64,000 nt of DNA, taken from Cacconaster sp045642485. Its GTDB lineage: Bacteria > Bacteroidota > Bacteroidia > Bacteroidales > UBA932. Both the position numbers and the translations under genes were made by a program. Each line of letters starts with the position of its first letter. Position 1 is the first letter of the stretch. The notes under the pieces are model-generated. The model made no database searches and was not told where the DNA came from. It saw only the letters and a list, made by a program, of their open reading frames with translations. The DNA is taken from positions 1 to 64,000 of the forward strand of contig JAZUIV010000080.1 of assembly GCA_045642485.1 (NCBI GenBank), given 5' to 3'. This document shows positions 1 to 8,373 of this stretch, one piece after another.

Positions 1-786
1 CGCAACCAGCAGCTCCTCCTCAAGGAAGAGTCACACTTCGACAAGGTCGTTGACCCTGCCGGTGGTTCTTACTACATCGAGGTCCTCACAGACTCTCTGG
101 CAGTAGAGGCCTGGAAGATCTTCCTCAAGGTTCAGGAGGAAGGCGGTATCGTGGAATATGCAAAGAAGGGTCTTGTCCAGGACGACATCCCCGCTTCTGA
201 CGCAAGGCGCCACACTCTGGCCGCACAGTCACGCGAATTCATTCTCGGAACCAACCAGTTCCCTAACTTCACAGAGGTTTCTGACGGCAAGGCTCCTCTT
301 ACCTGCTGCTGCAAATGTGCAAAGGAAGAAGAGACTCCTTACAAGGGCATAAGCTCATCCAGACTGTCTTCTGATTTCGAGGCTCTTCGTCTTACCACGG
401 AGAAAGCCGCTAAGCAGCCGGTTGCATTCATGCTCACCATCGGCAATCTTGTCTGGCGTCAGGCACGCGCGCAGTTCTCATGCAACTTCCTTGCATCCGC
501 AGGATATAAAGTTGTGGACAATCTCGGTTTCGCAACCGTTGAAGAAGGTGTGGACGCTGCCATAAAGGCAGGTGCCGACATAGTGGTGATCTGCTCTTCA
601 GACGAGGAATATGCTCAGTATGCCATCCCTGCATACAACTGTCTTGCAGGTAAGGCATTGTTCGTGGTAGCGGGCAATCCTGAATGTGCAGAAGAACTCA
701 AGGCCGCAGGCATCGAGAACTTCATACACGTTAAGGTAAACCAGCTCGAGACCTTGAAATTGTTTAATCAAAAACTCGGTATCTAA
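1..786 (+). CDS. mutA: Methylmalonyl-CoA mutase small subunit, C-terminal part
   Basis: This is the last 261 codons of a gene that begins before the window; the frame is open from base 1. The small subunit pairs with MutB in the adenosylcobalamin-dependent interconversion of succinyl-CoA and methylmalonyl-CoA in the cytoplasm. The start of the fragment contains a stretch of the type DPAGGSYYIE, typical of the mutase barrel, followed by a C-terminal flavodoxin-like (B12-binding-like) domain. That domain lacks the DxHxxG cobalamin ligand motif, as is usual for the small subunit. The stop lies 2 bases before mutB, so the two are surely co-transcribed. Confidence 0.93.
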   Translation, partial: RNQQLLLKEESHFDKVVDPAGGSYYIEVLTDSLAVEAWKIFLKVQEEGGIVEYAKKGLVQDDIPASDARRHTLAAQSREFILGTNQFPNFTEVSDGKAPLTCCCKCAKEEETPYKGISSSRLSSDFEALRLTTEKAAKQPVAFMLTIGNLVWRQARAQFSCNFLASAGYKVVDNLGFATVEEGVDAAIKAGADIVVICSSDEEYAQYAIPAYNCLAGKALFVVAGNPECAEELKAAGIENFIHVKVNQLETLKLFNQKLGI

Positions 787-788
787 TT

Positions 789-2864
789 ATGGCAAAGAAT
801 GATATAGTTTGGAAAACCCCTGAACAAATCGGTGTGAAGGCGGTTTATACTAAGGAAGACCTTGAGGGGATGGAGCATCTGGACTTCGTAGCCGGCCTCC
901 CTCCTTTCCTGCGCGGACCTTATTCAATGATGTATCCTTTCAAGCCGTGGACCATCCGTCAGTATGCAGGATTCTCCACAGCCGAAGAATCAAACGCGTT
1001 CTATAGACGCAACCTTGCATCCGGCCAGAAAGGACTGTCCGTTGCATTTGACCTTCCTACCCACCGCGGATATGACCCTGACAATATGAGAGTCATAGGT
1101 GACGTCGGCAAGGCCGGCGTGAGCATCTGCTCAGTCGAGAACATGAAGAGACTCTTCGAGGGAATTCCTCTGAACAAGATGTCCGTATCAATGACTATGA
1201 ACGGTGCAGTGCTTCCTATCCTTGCATTCTACATCGTGACCGGTCTTGAGCAGGGCGCGAAACTCGAGGAAATGGCAGGAACCATCCAGAATGATATCCT
1301 CAAGGAGTTCATGGTGCGTAACACATACATCTACCCACCTGAGTTCTCAATGAGAATCATCGCCGACATCTTCGAGTTCACATCCAAGAATATGCCTAAG
1401 TTCAACAGCATCTCCATCTCCGGATATCACATCCAGGAGGCCGGAGCTACCGCTGACATCGAGCTCGCATACACCCTCGCCGATGGTATGGAATACCTCA
1501 GGGCAGGTGTCAATGCTGGCATCGACGTAGATGCATTCGCACCTAGGCTTTCATTCTTCTGGGGCATCGGCATGAACCACTTCATGGAGATCGCAAAACT
1601 TCGTGCAGGACGTCTTCTCTGGGCCAAGATTGTGAAGAGCTTCGGCGCAAAGAGCGACAAATCAATGCCTCTGCGTACCCACAGCCAGACTTCAGGATGG
1701 TCACTCACCGCACAGGATCCGTTCAACAATGTCGGACGTACCGCTGTCGAGGCTATGTCCGCTGTGCTCGGCCACACCCAGAGCTTGCATACCAATGCGC
1801 TTGACGAGGCCATCGCACTCCCTACGGACTTCTCTGCCCGTATCGCCCGTAACACTCAGATCTACATCCAGAACGAGACCAAGGTCTGCAAGCAGATCGA
1901 CCCATGGGCAGGTTCATACTATGTGGAGAGCCTGACAAACGAGCTCGTGGAGAAGGCATGGGCCCTTATCGAGGAAGTCGAGAAACTCGGCGGTATGGCC
2001 AAGGCCATCGAAACCGGAGTTCCTAAGATGCGTATCGAAGAGGCTGCAGCCCGTACACAGGCACGTATCGATTCCGGCGCACAGACAATCGTCGGTATCA
2101 ACAAATACAGTCTCGATCACGAAGATCCTATCGATATTCTCGAGATCAACAACGCTGAGGTTAGAAAGCAGCAGGAGGAATCTCTCGCAGCTCTTCGCGC
2201 CAACCGTAACGAGAAGGCTTGCCGCGCAGCTCTCGATGCTCTTACCGAAGTCGTACGTACAGGAAACGGCAATCTTCTTGAAGCTGCCATCGAGTGCGCA
2301 AAACTGCGCTGCACCCTTGGTGAGATAAGCGATGCATGTGAGAAAGTCGTAGGCCGTTATCAAGCAACAATCAGAACCATTTCAGGAGTGTACAGTTCAG
2401 AATACAAGAAGGACGCACAGTTCGAGGAAGCTGTCCGCCTCACAGACGAATTCGCCAAGAAGGAAGGACGTCGTCCTCGTATCTTCATCGCCAAGATGGG
2501 ACAGGACGGTCACGACCGCGGTGCAAAGGTTGTAGCCACTGGTTACGCTGACTGCGGATATGACGTCGATATGGGACCTCTCTTCCAGACCCCTGAGGAA
2601 GCTGCCCGCGCAGCCGTCGAGAATGACGTACATATTGTAGGTGCATCCTCACTTGCCGCAGGTCACAAGACCCTCATCCCTCAGCTCATCGAGGAGCTCC
2701 GCAAACTCGGCCGCGAGGACATTATGGTCGTTGCCGGCGGTGTAATACCGACCCAGGACTATGACTTCCTCTATAAGGCTGGTGTCGCAGCAATCTTCGG
2801 CCCTGGTACTACCGTGGCATATTCTGCTGCTACTATGATGAAACTTATGATGGGAAAAGAATAG
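789..2864 (+). CDS. mutB: Methylmalonyl-CoA mutase large subunit
   Basis: The 691-residue catalytic subunit carries out the cobalamin-dependent rearrangement of succinyl-CoA to methylmalonyl-CoA, the step feeding propionate formation in succinate-fermenting Bacteroidales. The N-terminal TIM barrel begins around residue 10 and contains the substrate-channel segment near PFLRGPYSMMY. The C-terminal B12 domain has the cobalamin-ligating motif DGHDRG at residues 573-578 and the downstream GGVIP segment. The length is only slightly below the usual 710-730. The gene follows mutA by 2 bases and precedes a CoA-transferase by 9 bases, giving a compact three-gene operon. No epimerase or decarboxylase gene is in view. 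Confidence 0.97.
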   Translation: MAKNDIVWKTPEQIGVKAVYTKEDLEGMEHLDFVAGLPPFLRGPYSMMYPFKPWTIRQYAGFSTAEESNAFYRRNLASGQKGLSVAFDLPTHRGYDPDNMRVIGDVGKAGVSICSVENMKRLFEGIPLNKMSVSMTMNGAVLPILAFYIVTGLEQGAKLEEMAGTIQNDILKEFMVRNTYIYPPEFSMRIIADIFEFTSKNMPKFNSISISGYHIQEAGATADIELAYTLADGMEYLRAGVNAGIDVDAFAPRLSFFWGIGMNHFMEIAKLRAGRLLWAKIVKSFGAKSDKSMPLRTHSQTSGWSLTAQDPFNNVGRTAVEAMSAVLGHTQSLHTNALDEAIALPTDFSARIARNTQIYIQNETKVCKQIDPWAGSYYVESLTNELVEKAWALIEEVEKLGGMAKAIETGVPKMRIEEAAARTQARIDSGAQTIVGINKYSLDHEDPIDILEINNAEVRKQQEESLAALRANRNEKACRAALDALTEVVRTGNGNLLEAAIECAKLRCTLGEISDACEKVVGRYQATIRTISGVYSSEYKKDAQFEEAVRLTDEFAKKEGRRPRIFIAKMGQDGHDRGAKVVATGYADCGYDVDMGPLFQTPEEAARAAVENDVHIVGASSLAAGHKTLIPQLIEELRKLGREDIMVVAGGVIPTQDYDFLYKAGVAAIFGPGTTVAYSAATMMKLMMGKE

Positions 2865-2873
2865 TTAAAGCTT

Positions 2874-4175
2874 ATGAAACAGATTAATTTTGTCAGTGCT
2901 GACGAAGCTGTCAAGGTTGTCAAGTCCGGTGACCATATACATTTCAGCAGTGTAGCAAGCGCACCGCAGTGCCTGATTCAGGCTCTGTGCCGCAGAGGTG
3001 ATGCCGGAGAGTTGGAGGATGTACGCATCCACCACCTTCATACGGAAGGTCCCGCACCTTACGTTGACGAGAAATACAGCGGAATATTCTTCCATCAGGG
3101 CTTTTTCATCGGTGGCAATGTCCGCAGCGGCGTTCAGAGCGGTTATGCAGACTACATTCCGGTATTCCTTTCCGAGACGCAGAAACTGTACCGTTGCGGA
3201 GCCGTCCCATGTGACGTCGCAATGATCCAGGTATGCCCTCCTGACGAGAACGGCATGGTATCCCTCGGTACCAGCGTAGACGCTACTCTCGCTGCCGTTG
3301 AGTGCGCAAAGACGGTCATCGCCGTTGTCAACCCTCACGTGCCACGCGCTTTCGGTCAGGCAATGATCTCTATCGACCAGATTGATATTTTCGTTCAGGA
3401 TGACACTCCTCTCATGGAGGCCAAGGTAGTCGTACCTGACGAAACCGATCTCGCCATCGGAGAGAACTGTCTGCCTCTCATCAAGGACGGAGCTTGTCTC
3501 CAGCTTGGAATTGGAGCTCTCCCGAATGCTATTCTGGCTAAGCTCGGAAACCATAAGAACCTCGGTATCCACACGGAGATGTTCGCTGACGGCGTGCTCG
3601 ACCTGGTGGAGAAGGGTGTCATAAACGGCTCCAACAAGGTTACAGACAAAGGCAAGATCGTATCCACCTTCCTTATGGGCTCACAGAAGGTTTATGACTT
3701 CATAGACAACAACCCTGACGTATTGATGATGGACGTGGGCTACACGAACGATCCTTATGTGATTGCCAAGAACCCTCGTATGACAGCCATCAATTCAGCT
3801 GTTGAGATGGATATCACAGGGCAGGTTTGTGCTGACTCTATCGGCACAAAGCACTTCAGTGGTGTCGGCGGACAGATTGACTTCATATACGGAGCATCCC
3901 TTGCCGAGGAAGGTGTGCCTATCATAGCAATGTCCTCCCGCACAAAGAAGGGAGTCAGCAAGATATCACCGGTATTGAAGGAAGGCGCAGGCGTCGTGAC
4001 TTCAAGATTCCACGTGCACTGGGTTGTAACCGAGTGGGGTGCTGTCAACCTTTACGGCAAGAGCTATCAGGAGCGTGCCCGCCTGCTGACCTCCATCGCC
4101 CATCCGGACGACCGCGAGGCACTCGAAAGAGCCGCTTTTGAGCGTTTCGGCAAGCACTACTTGATCGTGAAGTAA
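2874..4175 (+). CDS. Acetyl-CoA hydrolase/transferase family protein, probable propionyl-CoA:succinate CoA-transferase
   Basis: This 433-residue protein belongs to the cat1/4-hydroxybutyrate CoA-transferase family, which moves CoA between acyl-CoAs and acids through a glutamyl-CoA intermediate. Residues of the type GIHTEMFADGVLDL in the middle of the protein hold the probable catalytic glutamate, and the glycine-rich segment GVGGQIDFIYGAS lies in the C-terminal domain. Placement directly after mutAB suggests it exchanges CoA between propionyl-CoA and succinate, recycling succinyl-CoA for the mutase. The exact acyl pair is inferred from this context, and acetate or butyrate could also serve. 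A terminator follows. Confidence 0.9.
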   Translation: MKQINFVSADEAVKVVKSGDHIHFSSVASAPQCLIQALCRRGDAGELEDVRIHHLHTEGPAPYVDEKYSGIFFHQGFFIGGNVRSGVQSGYADYIPVFLSETQKLYRCGAVPCDVAMIQVCPPDENGMVSLGTSVDATLAAVECAKTVIAVVNPHVPRAFGQAMISIDQIDIFVQDDTPLMEAKVVVPDETDLAIGENCLPLIKDGACLQLGIGALPNAILAKLGNHKNLGIHTEMFADGVLDLVEKGVINGSNKVTDKGKIVSTFLMGSQKVYDFIDNNPDVLMMDVGYTNDPYVIAKNPRMTAINSAVEMDITGQVCADSIGTKHFSGVGGQIDFIYGASLAEEGVPIIAMSSRTKKGVSKISPVLKEGAGVVTSRFHVHWVVTEWGAVNLYGKSYQERARLLTSIAHPDDREALERAAFERFGKHYLIVK

Positions 4176-4197
4176 TCAACGCACAAGTATATTCATT

Positions 4198-4232
4198 AAA
4201 GGGAAGGCCCAAAGAAAGGCCTTCCCTTTTTT
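4198..4232 (+). terminator. Rho-independent terminator after the mutAB-CoA-transferase operon
   Basis: A perfect 9-bp inverted repeat (GGGAAGGCC at 4201-4209, GGCCTTCCC at 4218-4226) has an 8-base loop and is followed by six T residues. Flanking A and T runs extend the stem. It lies 22 bases after the CoA-transferase stop codon. Confidence 0.9.
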
Positions 4233-4355
4233 GGTATGACTCAGTTCAAGAACCGTCAAGACAGCTGAATGTCAGCAGGAGAAAGCATCTGCCCGGATTT
4301 TGAGCCGGGTGGCCTTGCCGACTGAGGCCATTCATCTGGACGGAGGATTCATCAA
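4233..4355. other. Unassigned intergenic stretch with two short hairpins
   Basis: Between the terminator and the convergent acetyltransferase gene lie 123 bases without a convincing reading frame. A hairpin CCCGG/CCGGG occurs near 4291-4308, and a GGCC/GGCC pair lies just after it. Neither has a T tract. I cannot match it to a known RNA family; it may be gene debris or a small structured RNA. Confidence 0.3.
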
Positions 4356-5000
4356 CTATCTTTGCTTCGCCATTCCCCAATGGGTCACTTCTGTGCCGGG
4401 GATGGGGTCATCGCTCACGACCTCGAATCCGAAATGTCGGTATATCCCCACATTCTTTTCCGAATGGGTTTCCAGATATACTGGCTTCCCTTGTCCTTCG
4501 CAGTATTCGAGCATCGGTCTCAGAAGCTTGCCGACCAGATGCTGTCCCTGCGCCTCCGGCTTCACGACAAGGTTGTACCAGTACCACTCGCGCCCGCCGG
4601 TGGCGTTCAGTCTCACGGAAGCGCTGTAGTCTTCGTAATGCATAATTCTCTTCATTGCCGGGAGACCCAGCTTGAGTGTCAGCCGTATGCCTCCATAGCG
4701 TATGAAATTAATTACCGAGACACCTTTACACCCCGGAGGCACCCATAGAAGCCAGGCGTTGCAGTCCGGGCTGTCGGAGTAGATGAGCGCTCTGGAATGG
4801 AAGTATTTCAGATTGAAAAACCACATCTCCCACAATTCATCCTTCGTGCACGGATGCCCGACGAAGTAGTCGTCGAGCGCATAAGTGATACTCCCGTATG
4901 ACTCCGCCGCACAACGTGCGAACTTGGGGATATCCTCCTCAGTCATCAGATGGAATCCCTGCGACTCTATGAACCTTTCTGCCTGTGAGAGAATTTCCAT
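4356..5000 (-). CDS. GNAT-family N-acetyltransferase
   Basis: The 214-residue protein has the acetyl-CoA binding motif A of the GNAT fold, of the form VVKPEAQGQHLVGKLL around residues 148-163. It is followed by the C-terminal strand and loop YLETHSEKNVGIYRHFGFE. The N-terminal 120 residues are probably the substrate-recognition half. The acceptor is unknown; related Bacteroidales proteins are annotated only as GNAT acetyltransferases. It lies 18 bases downstream of a small lipoprotein gene on the same strand and could be co-transcribed with it. It ends 123 bases from the terminator of the convergent operon. Confidence 0.85.
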   Translation of the reverse strand: MEILSQAERFIESQGFHLMTEEDIPKFARCAAESYGSITYALDDYFVGHPCTKDELWEMWFFNLKYFHSRALIYSDSPDCNAWLLWVPPGCKGVSVINFIRYGGIRLTLKLGLPAMKRIMHYEDYSASVRLNATGGREWYWYNLVVKPEAQGQHLVGKLLRPMLEYCEGQGKPVYLETHSEKNVGIYRHFGFEVVSDDPIPGTEVTHWGMAKQR

Positions 5001-5018
5001 AGCGCGTCCTTTCCCGGA

Positions 5019-5447
5019 CTAATATATAAGTGTATCCCTTTTTCTAGGTTTAGGCGGAATAGGGCCAGGGCCCCCATCAACATTAGATCCTTTCTCAATC
5101 TCAATCACCTTCCCGACCTTATCGCCAGTACCCTTATAAACCGTCACGACATAATTATCAAAGCAGGCAAACTGATAGTTCATCCCGTTCTCAACAGCCT
5201 TTGTTCTCACGGCGAGCGGGTTTTGCGAAAGGAATTGTATAATCATATATTCAGCCTTACCCTTATTTTCAGGATCTTCGAGATACGCTGCCCTTGCCTT
5301 GGCATAAATGACGGAATCCACCTCAGTCATTTCCCACCATACAGAATAGTCGTCGTTTTCAGTCACTTGTTTATGGCACGATATAAAATTGAAGGAAGCA
5401 ATGACTGCCACCAGCAGCACAAATAATAGAATCGATTTGTTTTTCAT
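5019..5447 (-). CDS. Hypothetical small lipoprotein
   Basis: I place the start at the internal ATG at 5447, giving 142 residues that open with a lipoprotein signal (MKNKSILLFVLLVAVIASF... then a Cys in the FISC lipobox around residue 23). The open frame reaches further upstream but overlaps the preceding gene. The mature part is predicted soluble, about 115 residues, ending in a proline-rich tail (GPGPIPPKPRKRD). No family is recognised. The start is 7 bases after the stop of the next lipoprotein gene, so the pair is probably one transcription unit. Confidence 0.75.
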   Translation of the reverse strand: MKNKSILLFVLLVAVIASFNFISCHKQVTENDDYSVWWEMTEVDSVIYAKARAAYLEDPENKGKAEYMIIQFLSQNPLAVRTKAVENGMNYQFACFDNYVVTVYKGTGDKVGKVIEIEKGSNVDGGPGPIPPKPRKRDTLIY

Positions 5448-5454
5448 ATATTTT

Positions 5455-6336
5455 TTACTTTTTGATTTCAGAATAGGTGAACGTATAGTCAACGTGACTG
5501 TACTTACCGTCCCCTGCACTATACTCTTCGTGCAGAACATTTATCTTACCTTCCGCATCCAGTTCCACGGAATAGGTCCTGTCTTCAACAACAAGGGAAC
5601 CCGGCTCGTGGGATGACACCTCAAACATATCCGGTCCCTTCCCGAAGTATCCGGCAACAAGGAACGGACGGATATCATCCAATGACAAAAAATTCAAACT
5701 GTTGAAGAATGAAACGGAAGGCTGACGGTGGACATTCGCCTGTTTGCCGTATTCGTAAGTCGTTGTACTAACCTCGCCATTATTGTCGAACTTCACTGAC
5801 TTGAGAAGCCCGACCTCCCAGAGAAGGTCGATGTTTTGGATGTGTACCGGATTTTCATTTGCATCAAGAAAGTTGTACGTAATCTTTGACATCCGGTCTT
5901 CATCATTGTAGGCAATGTCGAATGTGACGTGTGTCGTTCCCTGGCTTGTGCTGAATTCCTTGAAGCAAACCAGATGGCTGACATATCCCTTGTCATTGAA
6001 CTTGAAACCGTTGAAAACCACATCTCCGTTATTGTCAATGACAGCATCCCCGTGAAGCACGAAGGAGTAATCCTTCATAAGTCTGCCGGGCATTCCTTCC
6101 GAGAGGTCATATGCGGTGATTTTGGAGCAGTCAGGACAATACCAGAAAGTCATATCAGACACAAGCGTAATCGGAGAGCCATCCGTACTTGTCGATATGT
6201 TACACGAAGATGCCACCTTCCCCGTGTTGCCGATCTCGCAGATACTCTTTGATTTAACGGGTTGATTGTCTTTACTGCAACCCACAGTCAGTGCCACAAG
6301 GGCAAGTGCCATAAGTGAAAATATTGTCTTCTTCAT
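5455..6336 (-). CDS. Hypothetical lipoprotein with DUF4595-like repeats
   Basis: Taking the ATG at 6336 gives a 293-residue protein with a clear lipoprotein signal ending in VGCSKD. The mature region contains strands of the kind SKITYNFLDANENPV and LLKSVKFDNNGEVSTTTYEYG, resembling the YD/RHS-type repeats seen in Bacteroidales DUF4595 lipoproteins. That assignment is tentative. A CPDC pair near residue 68 is notable, but no zinc site is evident. It is probably exported to the outer or inner membrane surface. It is followed immediately by a second lipoprotein gene. Confidence 0.75.
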   Translation of the reverse strand: MKKTIFSLMALALVALTVGCSKDNQPVKSKSICEIGNTGKVASSCNISTSTDGSPITLVSDMTFWYCPDCSKITAYDLSEGMPGRLMKDYSFVLHGDAVIDNNGDVVFNGFKFNDKGYVSHLVCFKEFSTSQGTTHVTFDIAYNDEDRMSKITYNFLDANENPVHIQNIDLLWEVGLLKSVKFDNNGEVSTTTYEYGKQANVHRQPSVSFFNSLNFLSLDDIRPFLVAGYFGKGPDMFEVSSHEPGSLVVEDRTYSVELDAEGKINVLHEEYSAGDGKYSHVDYTFTYSEIKK

Positions 6337-6404
6337 GATGAAAATACGTTTATCAGTAGTCCGAAAATGTCCATTATACCCCAAAAGACGAATGTTCTTG
6401 ATAT

Positions 6405-6437
6405 AAAAATGCCCCTCAGATATCTGAGAGGCATTTT
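6405..6437 (-). terminator. Terminator following tRNA-Asp
   Basis: A 15-bp inverted repeat (6406-6420 against 6423-6437, one G-T wobble) is centred on TCAGATATCTGA and flanked by A and T runs. It begins 2 bases after the tRNA CCA end and could also work in the opposite direction. Confidence 0.85.
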
Positions 6438-6438
6438 G

Positions 6439-6516
6439 TGGCGGTGCGGAAGGGACTCGAACCCTCGACCTCCGGCGTGACAGGCCGGCATTCTAACCAA
6501 GCTGAACTACCGCACC
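6439..6516 (-). tRNA. tRNA-Asp (anticodon GTC), CCA encoded
   Basis: Read on the minus strand, the sequence starts GGTGCGGTAGTTCAG, has the anticodon loop CTGTCAC with anticodon GTC, a T arm with GGTTCGAGTCC, and ends CCGCACC-G-CCA. The acceptor stem pairs perfectly over 7 bp (6510-6516 with 6443-6449). The length is 78 bases including the encoded CCA. Confidence 0.97.
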
Positions 6517-6565
6517 ATTCCGTTTTGGGACTGCAAATATATGCAGATTTTTTTTCTATACAAAA

Positions 6566-7111
6566 TTATTTTAGCCTTTTTTCAAAAAAAGTAAAGTGAA
6601 CATTTCCGTATTTTTTTTCTTTCACAAAATATGGATGCCCGGTAAAAGAATATTCCGCAGGATGCTCCAGAATGAAGAGCCCTCCCTCTGCCACAGCGGA
6701 ATTGGAAAATACCTTGTCCGGAATAGTGTCGAGCCCGTTGATCGCATACGGAGGGTCGGCAAAAACCACATCGAACTCCTTGTGGCATATCGGAAGGAAA
6801 TCAAAAACATTGTGGTGGACAACCTGAATGCGGTCGGAAATCCCGAGTGAAGAGGCTGTCTTTTTGATGAAAGCGGCATTGACAGCATTCATCTCAATGG
6901 CAACAATATCCCGGCATCCGCGAGACGCGAATTCGTACGAAATGCTTCCGGTCCCGGAAAAAAGATCCAGCAGAGACGACTGCTCAAAATCAATCTCATT
7001 GATCAGGACATTGAAAAGGCCTTCCTTGGCAAAATCAGTCGTCGGACGCGCCTTATAGCCTGAAGGGGGAAGAATGGCCCTCCCCTTCAATTCACCGCCA
7101 ATTATTCTCAC
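6566..7111 (-). CDS. rsmD: 16S rRNA (guanine(966)-N2)-methyltransferase RsmD
   Basis: This 181-residue enzyme matches the usual size of RsmD, which methylates G966 of 16S rRNA in the 30S subunit. It shows the N-terminal MRIIGGELKGR signature, the SAM-binding motif LLDLFSGTGSIS around residues 47-58, and the catalytic DPPY motif near residue 118. Its start overlaps the end of the upstream DUF3822-like gene by 4 bases, a conserved arrangement in Bacteroidales. It is the last gene of a three-gene operon reading away from nrnA. Confidence 0.95.
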   Translation of the reverse strand: MRIIGGELKGRAILPPSGYKARPTTDFAKEGLFNVLINEIDFEQSSLLDLFSGTGSISYEFASRGCRDIVAIEMNAVNAAFIKKTASSLGISDRIQVVHHNVFDFLPICHKEFDVVFADPPYAINGLDTIPDKVFSNSAVAEGGLFILEHPAEYSFTGHPYFVKEKKYGNVHFTFFEKRLK

Positions 7112-7566
7112 GACACTGCCTCCACTCCTTTGAAAATACGTGCGGCTTCCTCAGAGAGCCCGATAACGTCATTTCTGAAAATATGAAGAAGGGAAAGGCC
7201 GGGCTTGAGATTGAATTTCCCCAAGGCCGACACGACGTAGAATAATGCAGTTGTCGCATCAGCGACAGAGAAAGCATTGAACATAACCAGCCTTTTTCCC
7301 GTAGCGACAAGGAGATCCATCCTCCCTTCTTCTGAAACGTTTACAAGAATCTTGTTGAATGGGGCGAGCCAGGAAAGAACTGAAGCCTCCTCCTGAAGCG
7401 CCGCGGCTCTACGGTCATCCCCACAGTAAACAAGAACTGCCTTGTATTGAGGCAGTTCTATGCTTTTTATCGAATCCGTTTCCTCTAAAGGAGTCACACT
7501 TGACAAATAATCTGCAGTGGAGCCCTCTTCGAAGAATTCGGAAGGAACCAACGTAAACTTGAACAC
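7108..7566 (-). CDS. DUF3822-like protein, short form
   Basis: The 152-residue protein sits directly upstream of rsmD, where Bacteroidales carry a DUF3822 (actin/hexokinase-fold-like) gene. The central segment MDLLVATGKRLVMFNAFSVADATTALFYVV resembles the middle of that family. DUF3822 members usually have about 260-280 residues, so this would be roughly half length, lacking one lobe. The start overlaps the stop of the gene before it by one base and it overlaps rsmD by 4, so the frame is tightly constrained. The function is unknown, and the family assignment rests on context plus this segment. Confidence 0.7.
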   Translation of the reverse strand: MFKFTLVPSEFFEEGSTADYLSSVTPLEETDSIKSIELPQYKAVLVYCGDDRRAAALQEEASVLSWLAPFNKILVNVSEEGRMDLLVATGKRLVMFNAFSVADATTALFYVVSALGKFNLKPGLSLLHIFRNDVIGLSEEAARIFKGVEAVS

Positions 7567-8249
7567 TATTCCCAGTTACCTGCGTTATTGTTGGGGTTGT
7601 CGACGCTGCCGACCATCAGACCGGGATAGCGGTCGGTATCAGTCATATCAGCATTCAGATTGACAATCAGCTGATGATCCATACCTTTCAGAAGGGAATT
7701 GTACGGCATCTTGGCCTCGAACAGAGGAACCTGAACACCGGAAACTGTCTTTACGACAGCGGCCATCTGAACCTTATCACCATCAGAGAAGGGGATGACA
7801 CCTATCTTGTTTACATCAAAATCCTTACGGCCTACGAGAATGGTCTCCTTGGTGGGAACCTCACTCTCGATGGTGAAAACGAGATTCTTCTCGCCTTTCT
7901 GATACAGTTCGTAAAGCTGGGCATTGGTGATTTTCTTGTTCGCCTTGCGAACTCTTTCAGTGTTGGCTACAGCAGCGGAGTCATCAGGAGAACCTACCTG
8001 AAGCTCAACTTTCATCTTGCCGTTCAGATAGAAATCCTTCAGGGAATCCACATCTGCGGTGAAGTGATTGTAGACGCTTTTGAAACCTACCTCAAGATCG
8101 CGGATATCCTTCAACTGCTGAATAGCCACAGCCTTGCGGGCATCCCTTTCCTTGTCGAACTTTACGGGTTTGCTGATGCTTGAATACACCAGGAATACCA
8201 GGCCTATTATGATAATAGGGAACAGGACAATGGTAAATAATTTTTTCAT
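7566..8249 (-). CDS. Membrane-anchored conserved hypothetical protein
   Basis: The 227-residue protein has one N-terminal hydrophobic helix (residues about 3-25, PIIIIGLVFLVY) and a soluble, probably periplasmic, domain rich in lysine and aspartate with a helical region around residues 40-60. I recognise it only as a conserved Bacteroidales protein found next to rsmD. No catalytic motif is visible. It is the first gene of the operon with the DUF3822-like gene and rsmD, and a good Bacteroidota promoter lies upstream at 8305-8336. Confidence 0.8.
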   Translation of the reverse strand: MKKLFTIVLFPIIIIGLVFLVYSSISKPVKFDKERDARKAVAIQQLKDIRDLEVGFKSVYNHFTADVDSLKDFYLNGKMKVELQVGSPDDSAAVANTERVRKANKKITNAQLYELYQKGEKNLVFTIESEVPTKETILVGRKDFDVNKIGVIPFSDGDKVQMAAVVKTVSGVQVPLFEAKMPYNSLLKGMDHQLIVNLNADMTDTDRYPGLMVGSVDNPNNNAGNWE

Positions 8250-8304
8250 ATTCTATACGTTTTATATATTCAAAATGTTCTTCGAATAAGGCATATCCGA
8301 TTTA

Positions 8305-8336
8305 CAAAGATAAAAATAAATATTTAGTCCTTGCAA
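8305..8336 (-). promoter_or_regulatory. Promoter for the 8249-to-6566 operon
   Basis: On the minus strand, TTG (8334-8336) and the -7 box TATCTTTG (8305-8312) are separated by 21 bases, matching the Bacteroidota sigma-ABfr consensus. The -7 box lies 55 bases upstream of the start codon. Confidence 0.7.
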
Positions 8337-8373
8337 TATTTTTTAATTTTGTGGTCAAGATTTTTCAAACGAG

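Noticed and set aside
4270..4300. Possible cobalamin-riboswitch B12 box near the mutAB operon
   Set aside because: The stretch only loosely resembles the box, has an internal insertion and lacks the upstream conserved core; it also lies downstream, not upstream, of the B12-dependent genes.
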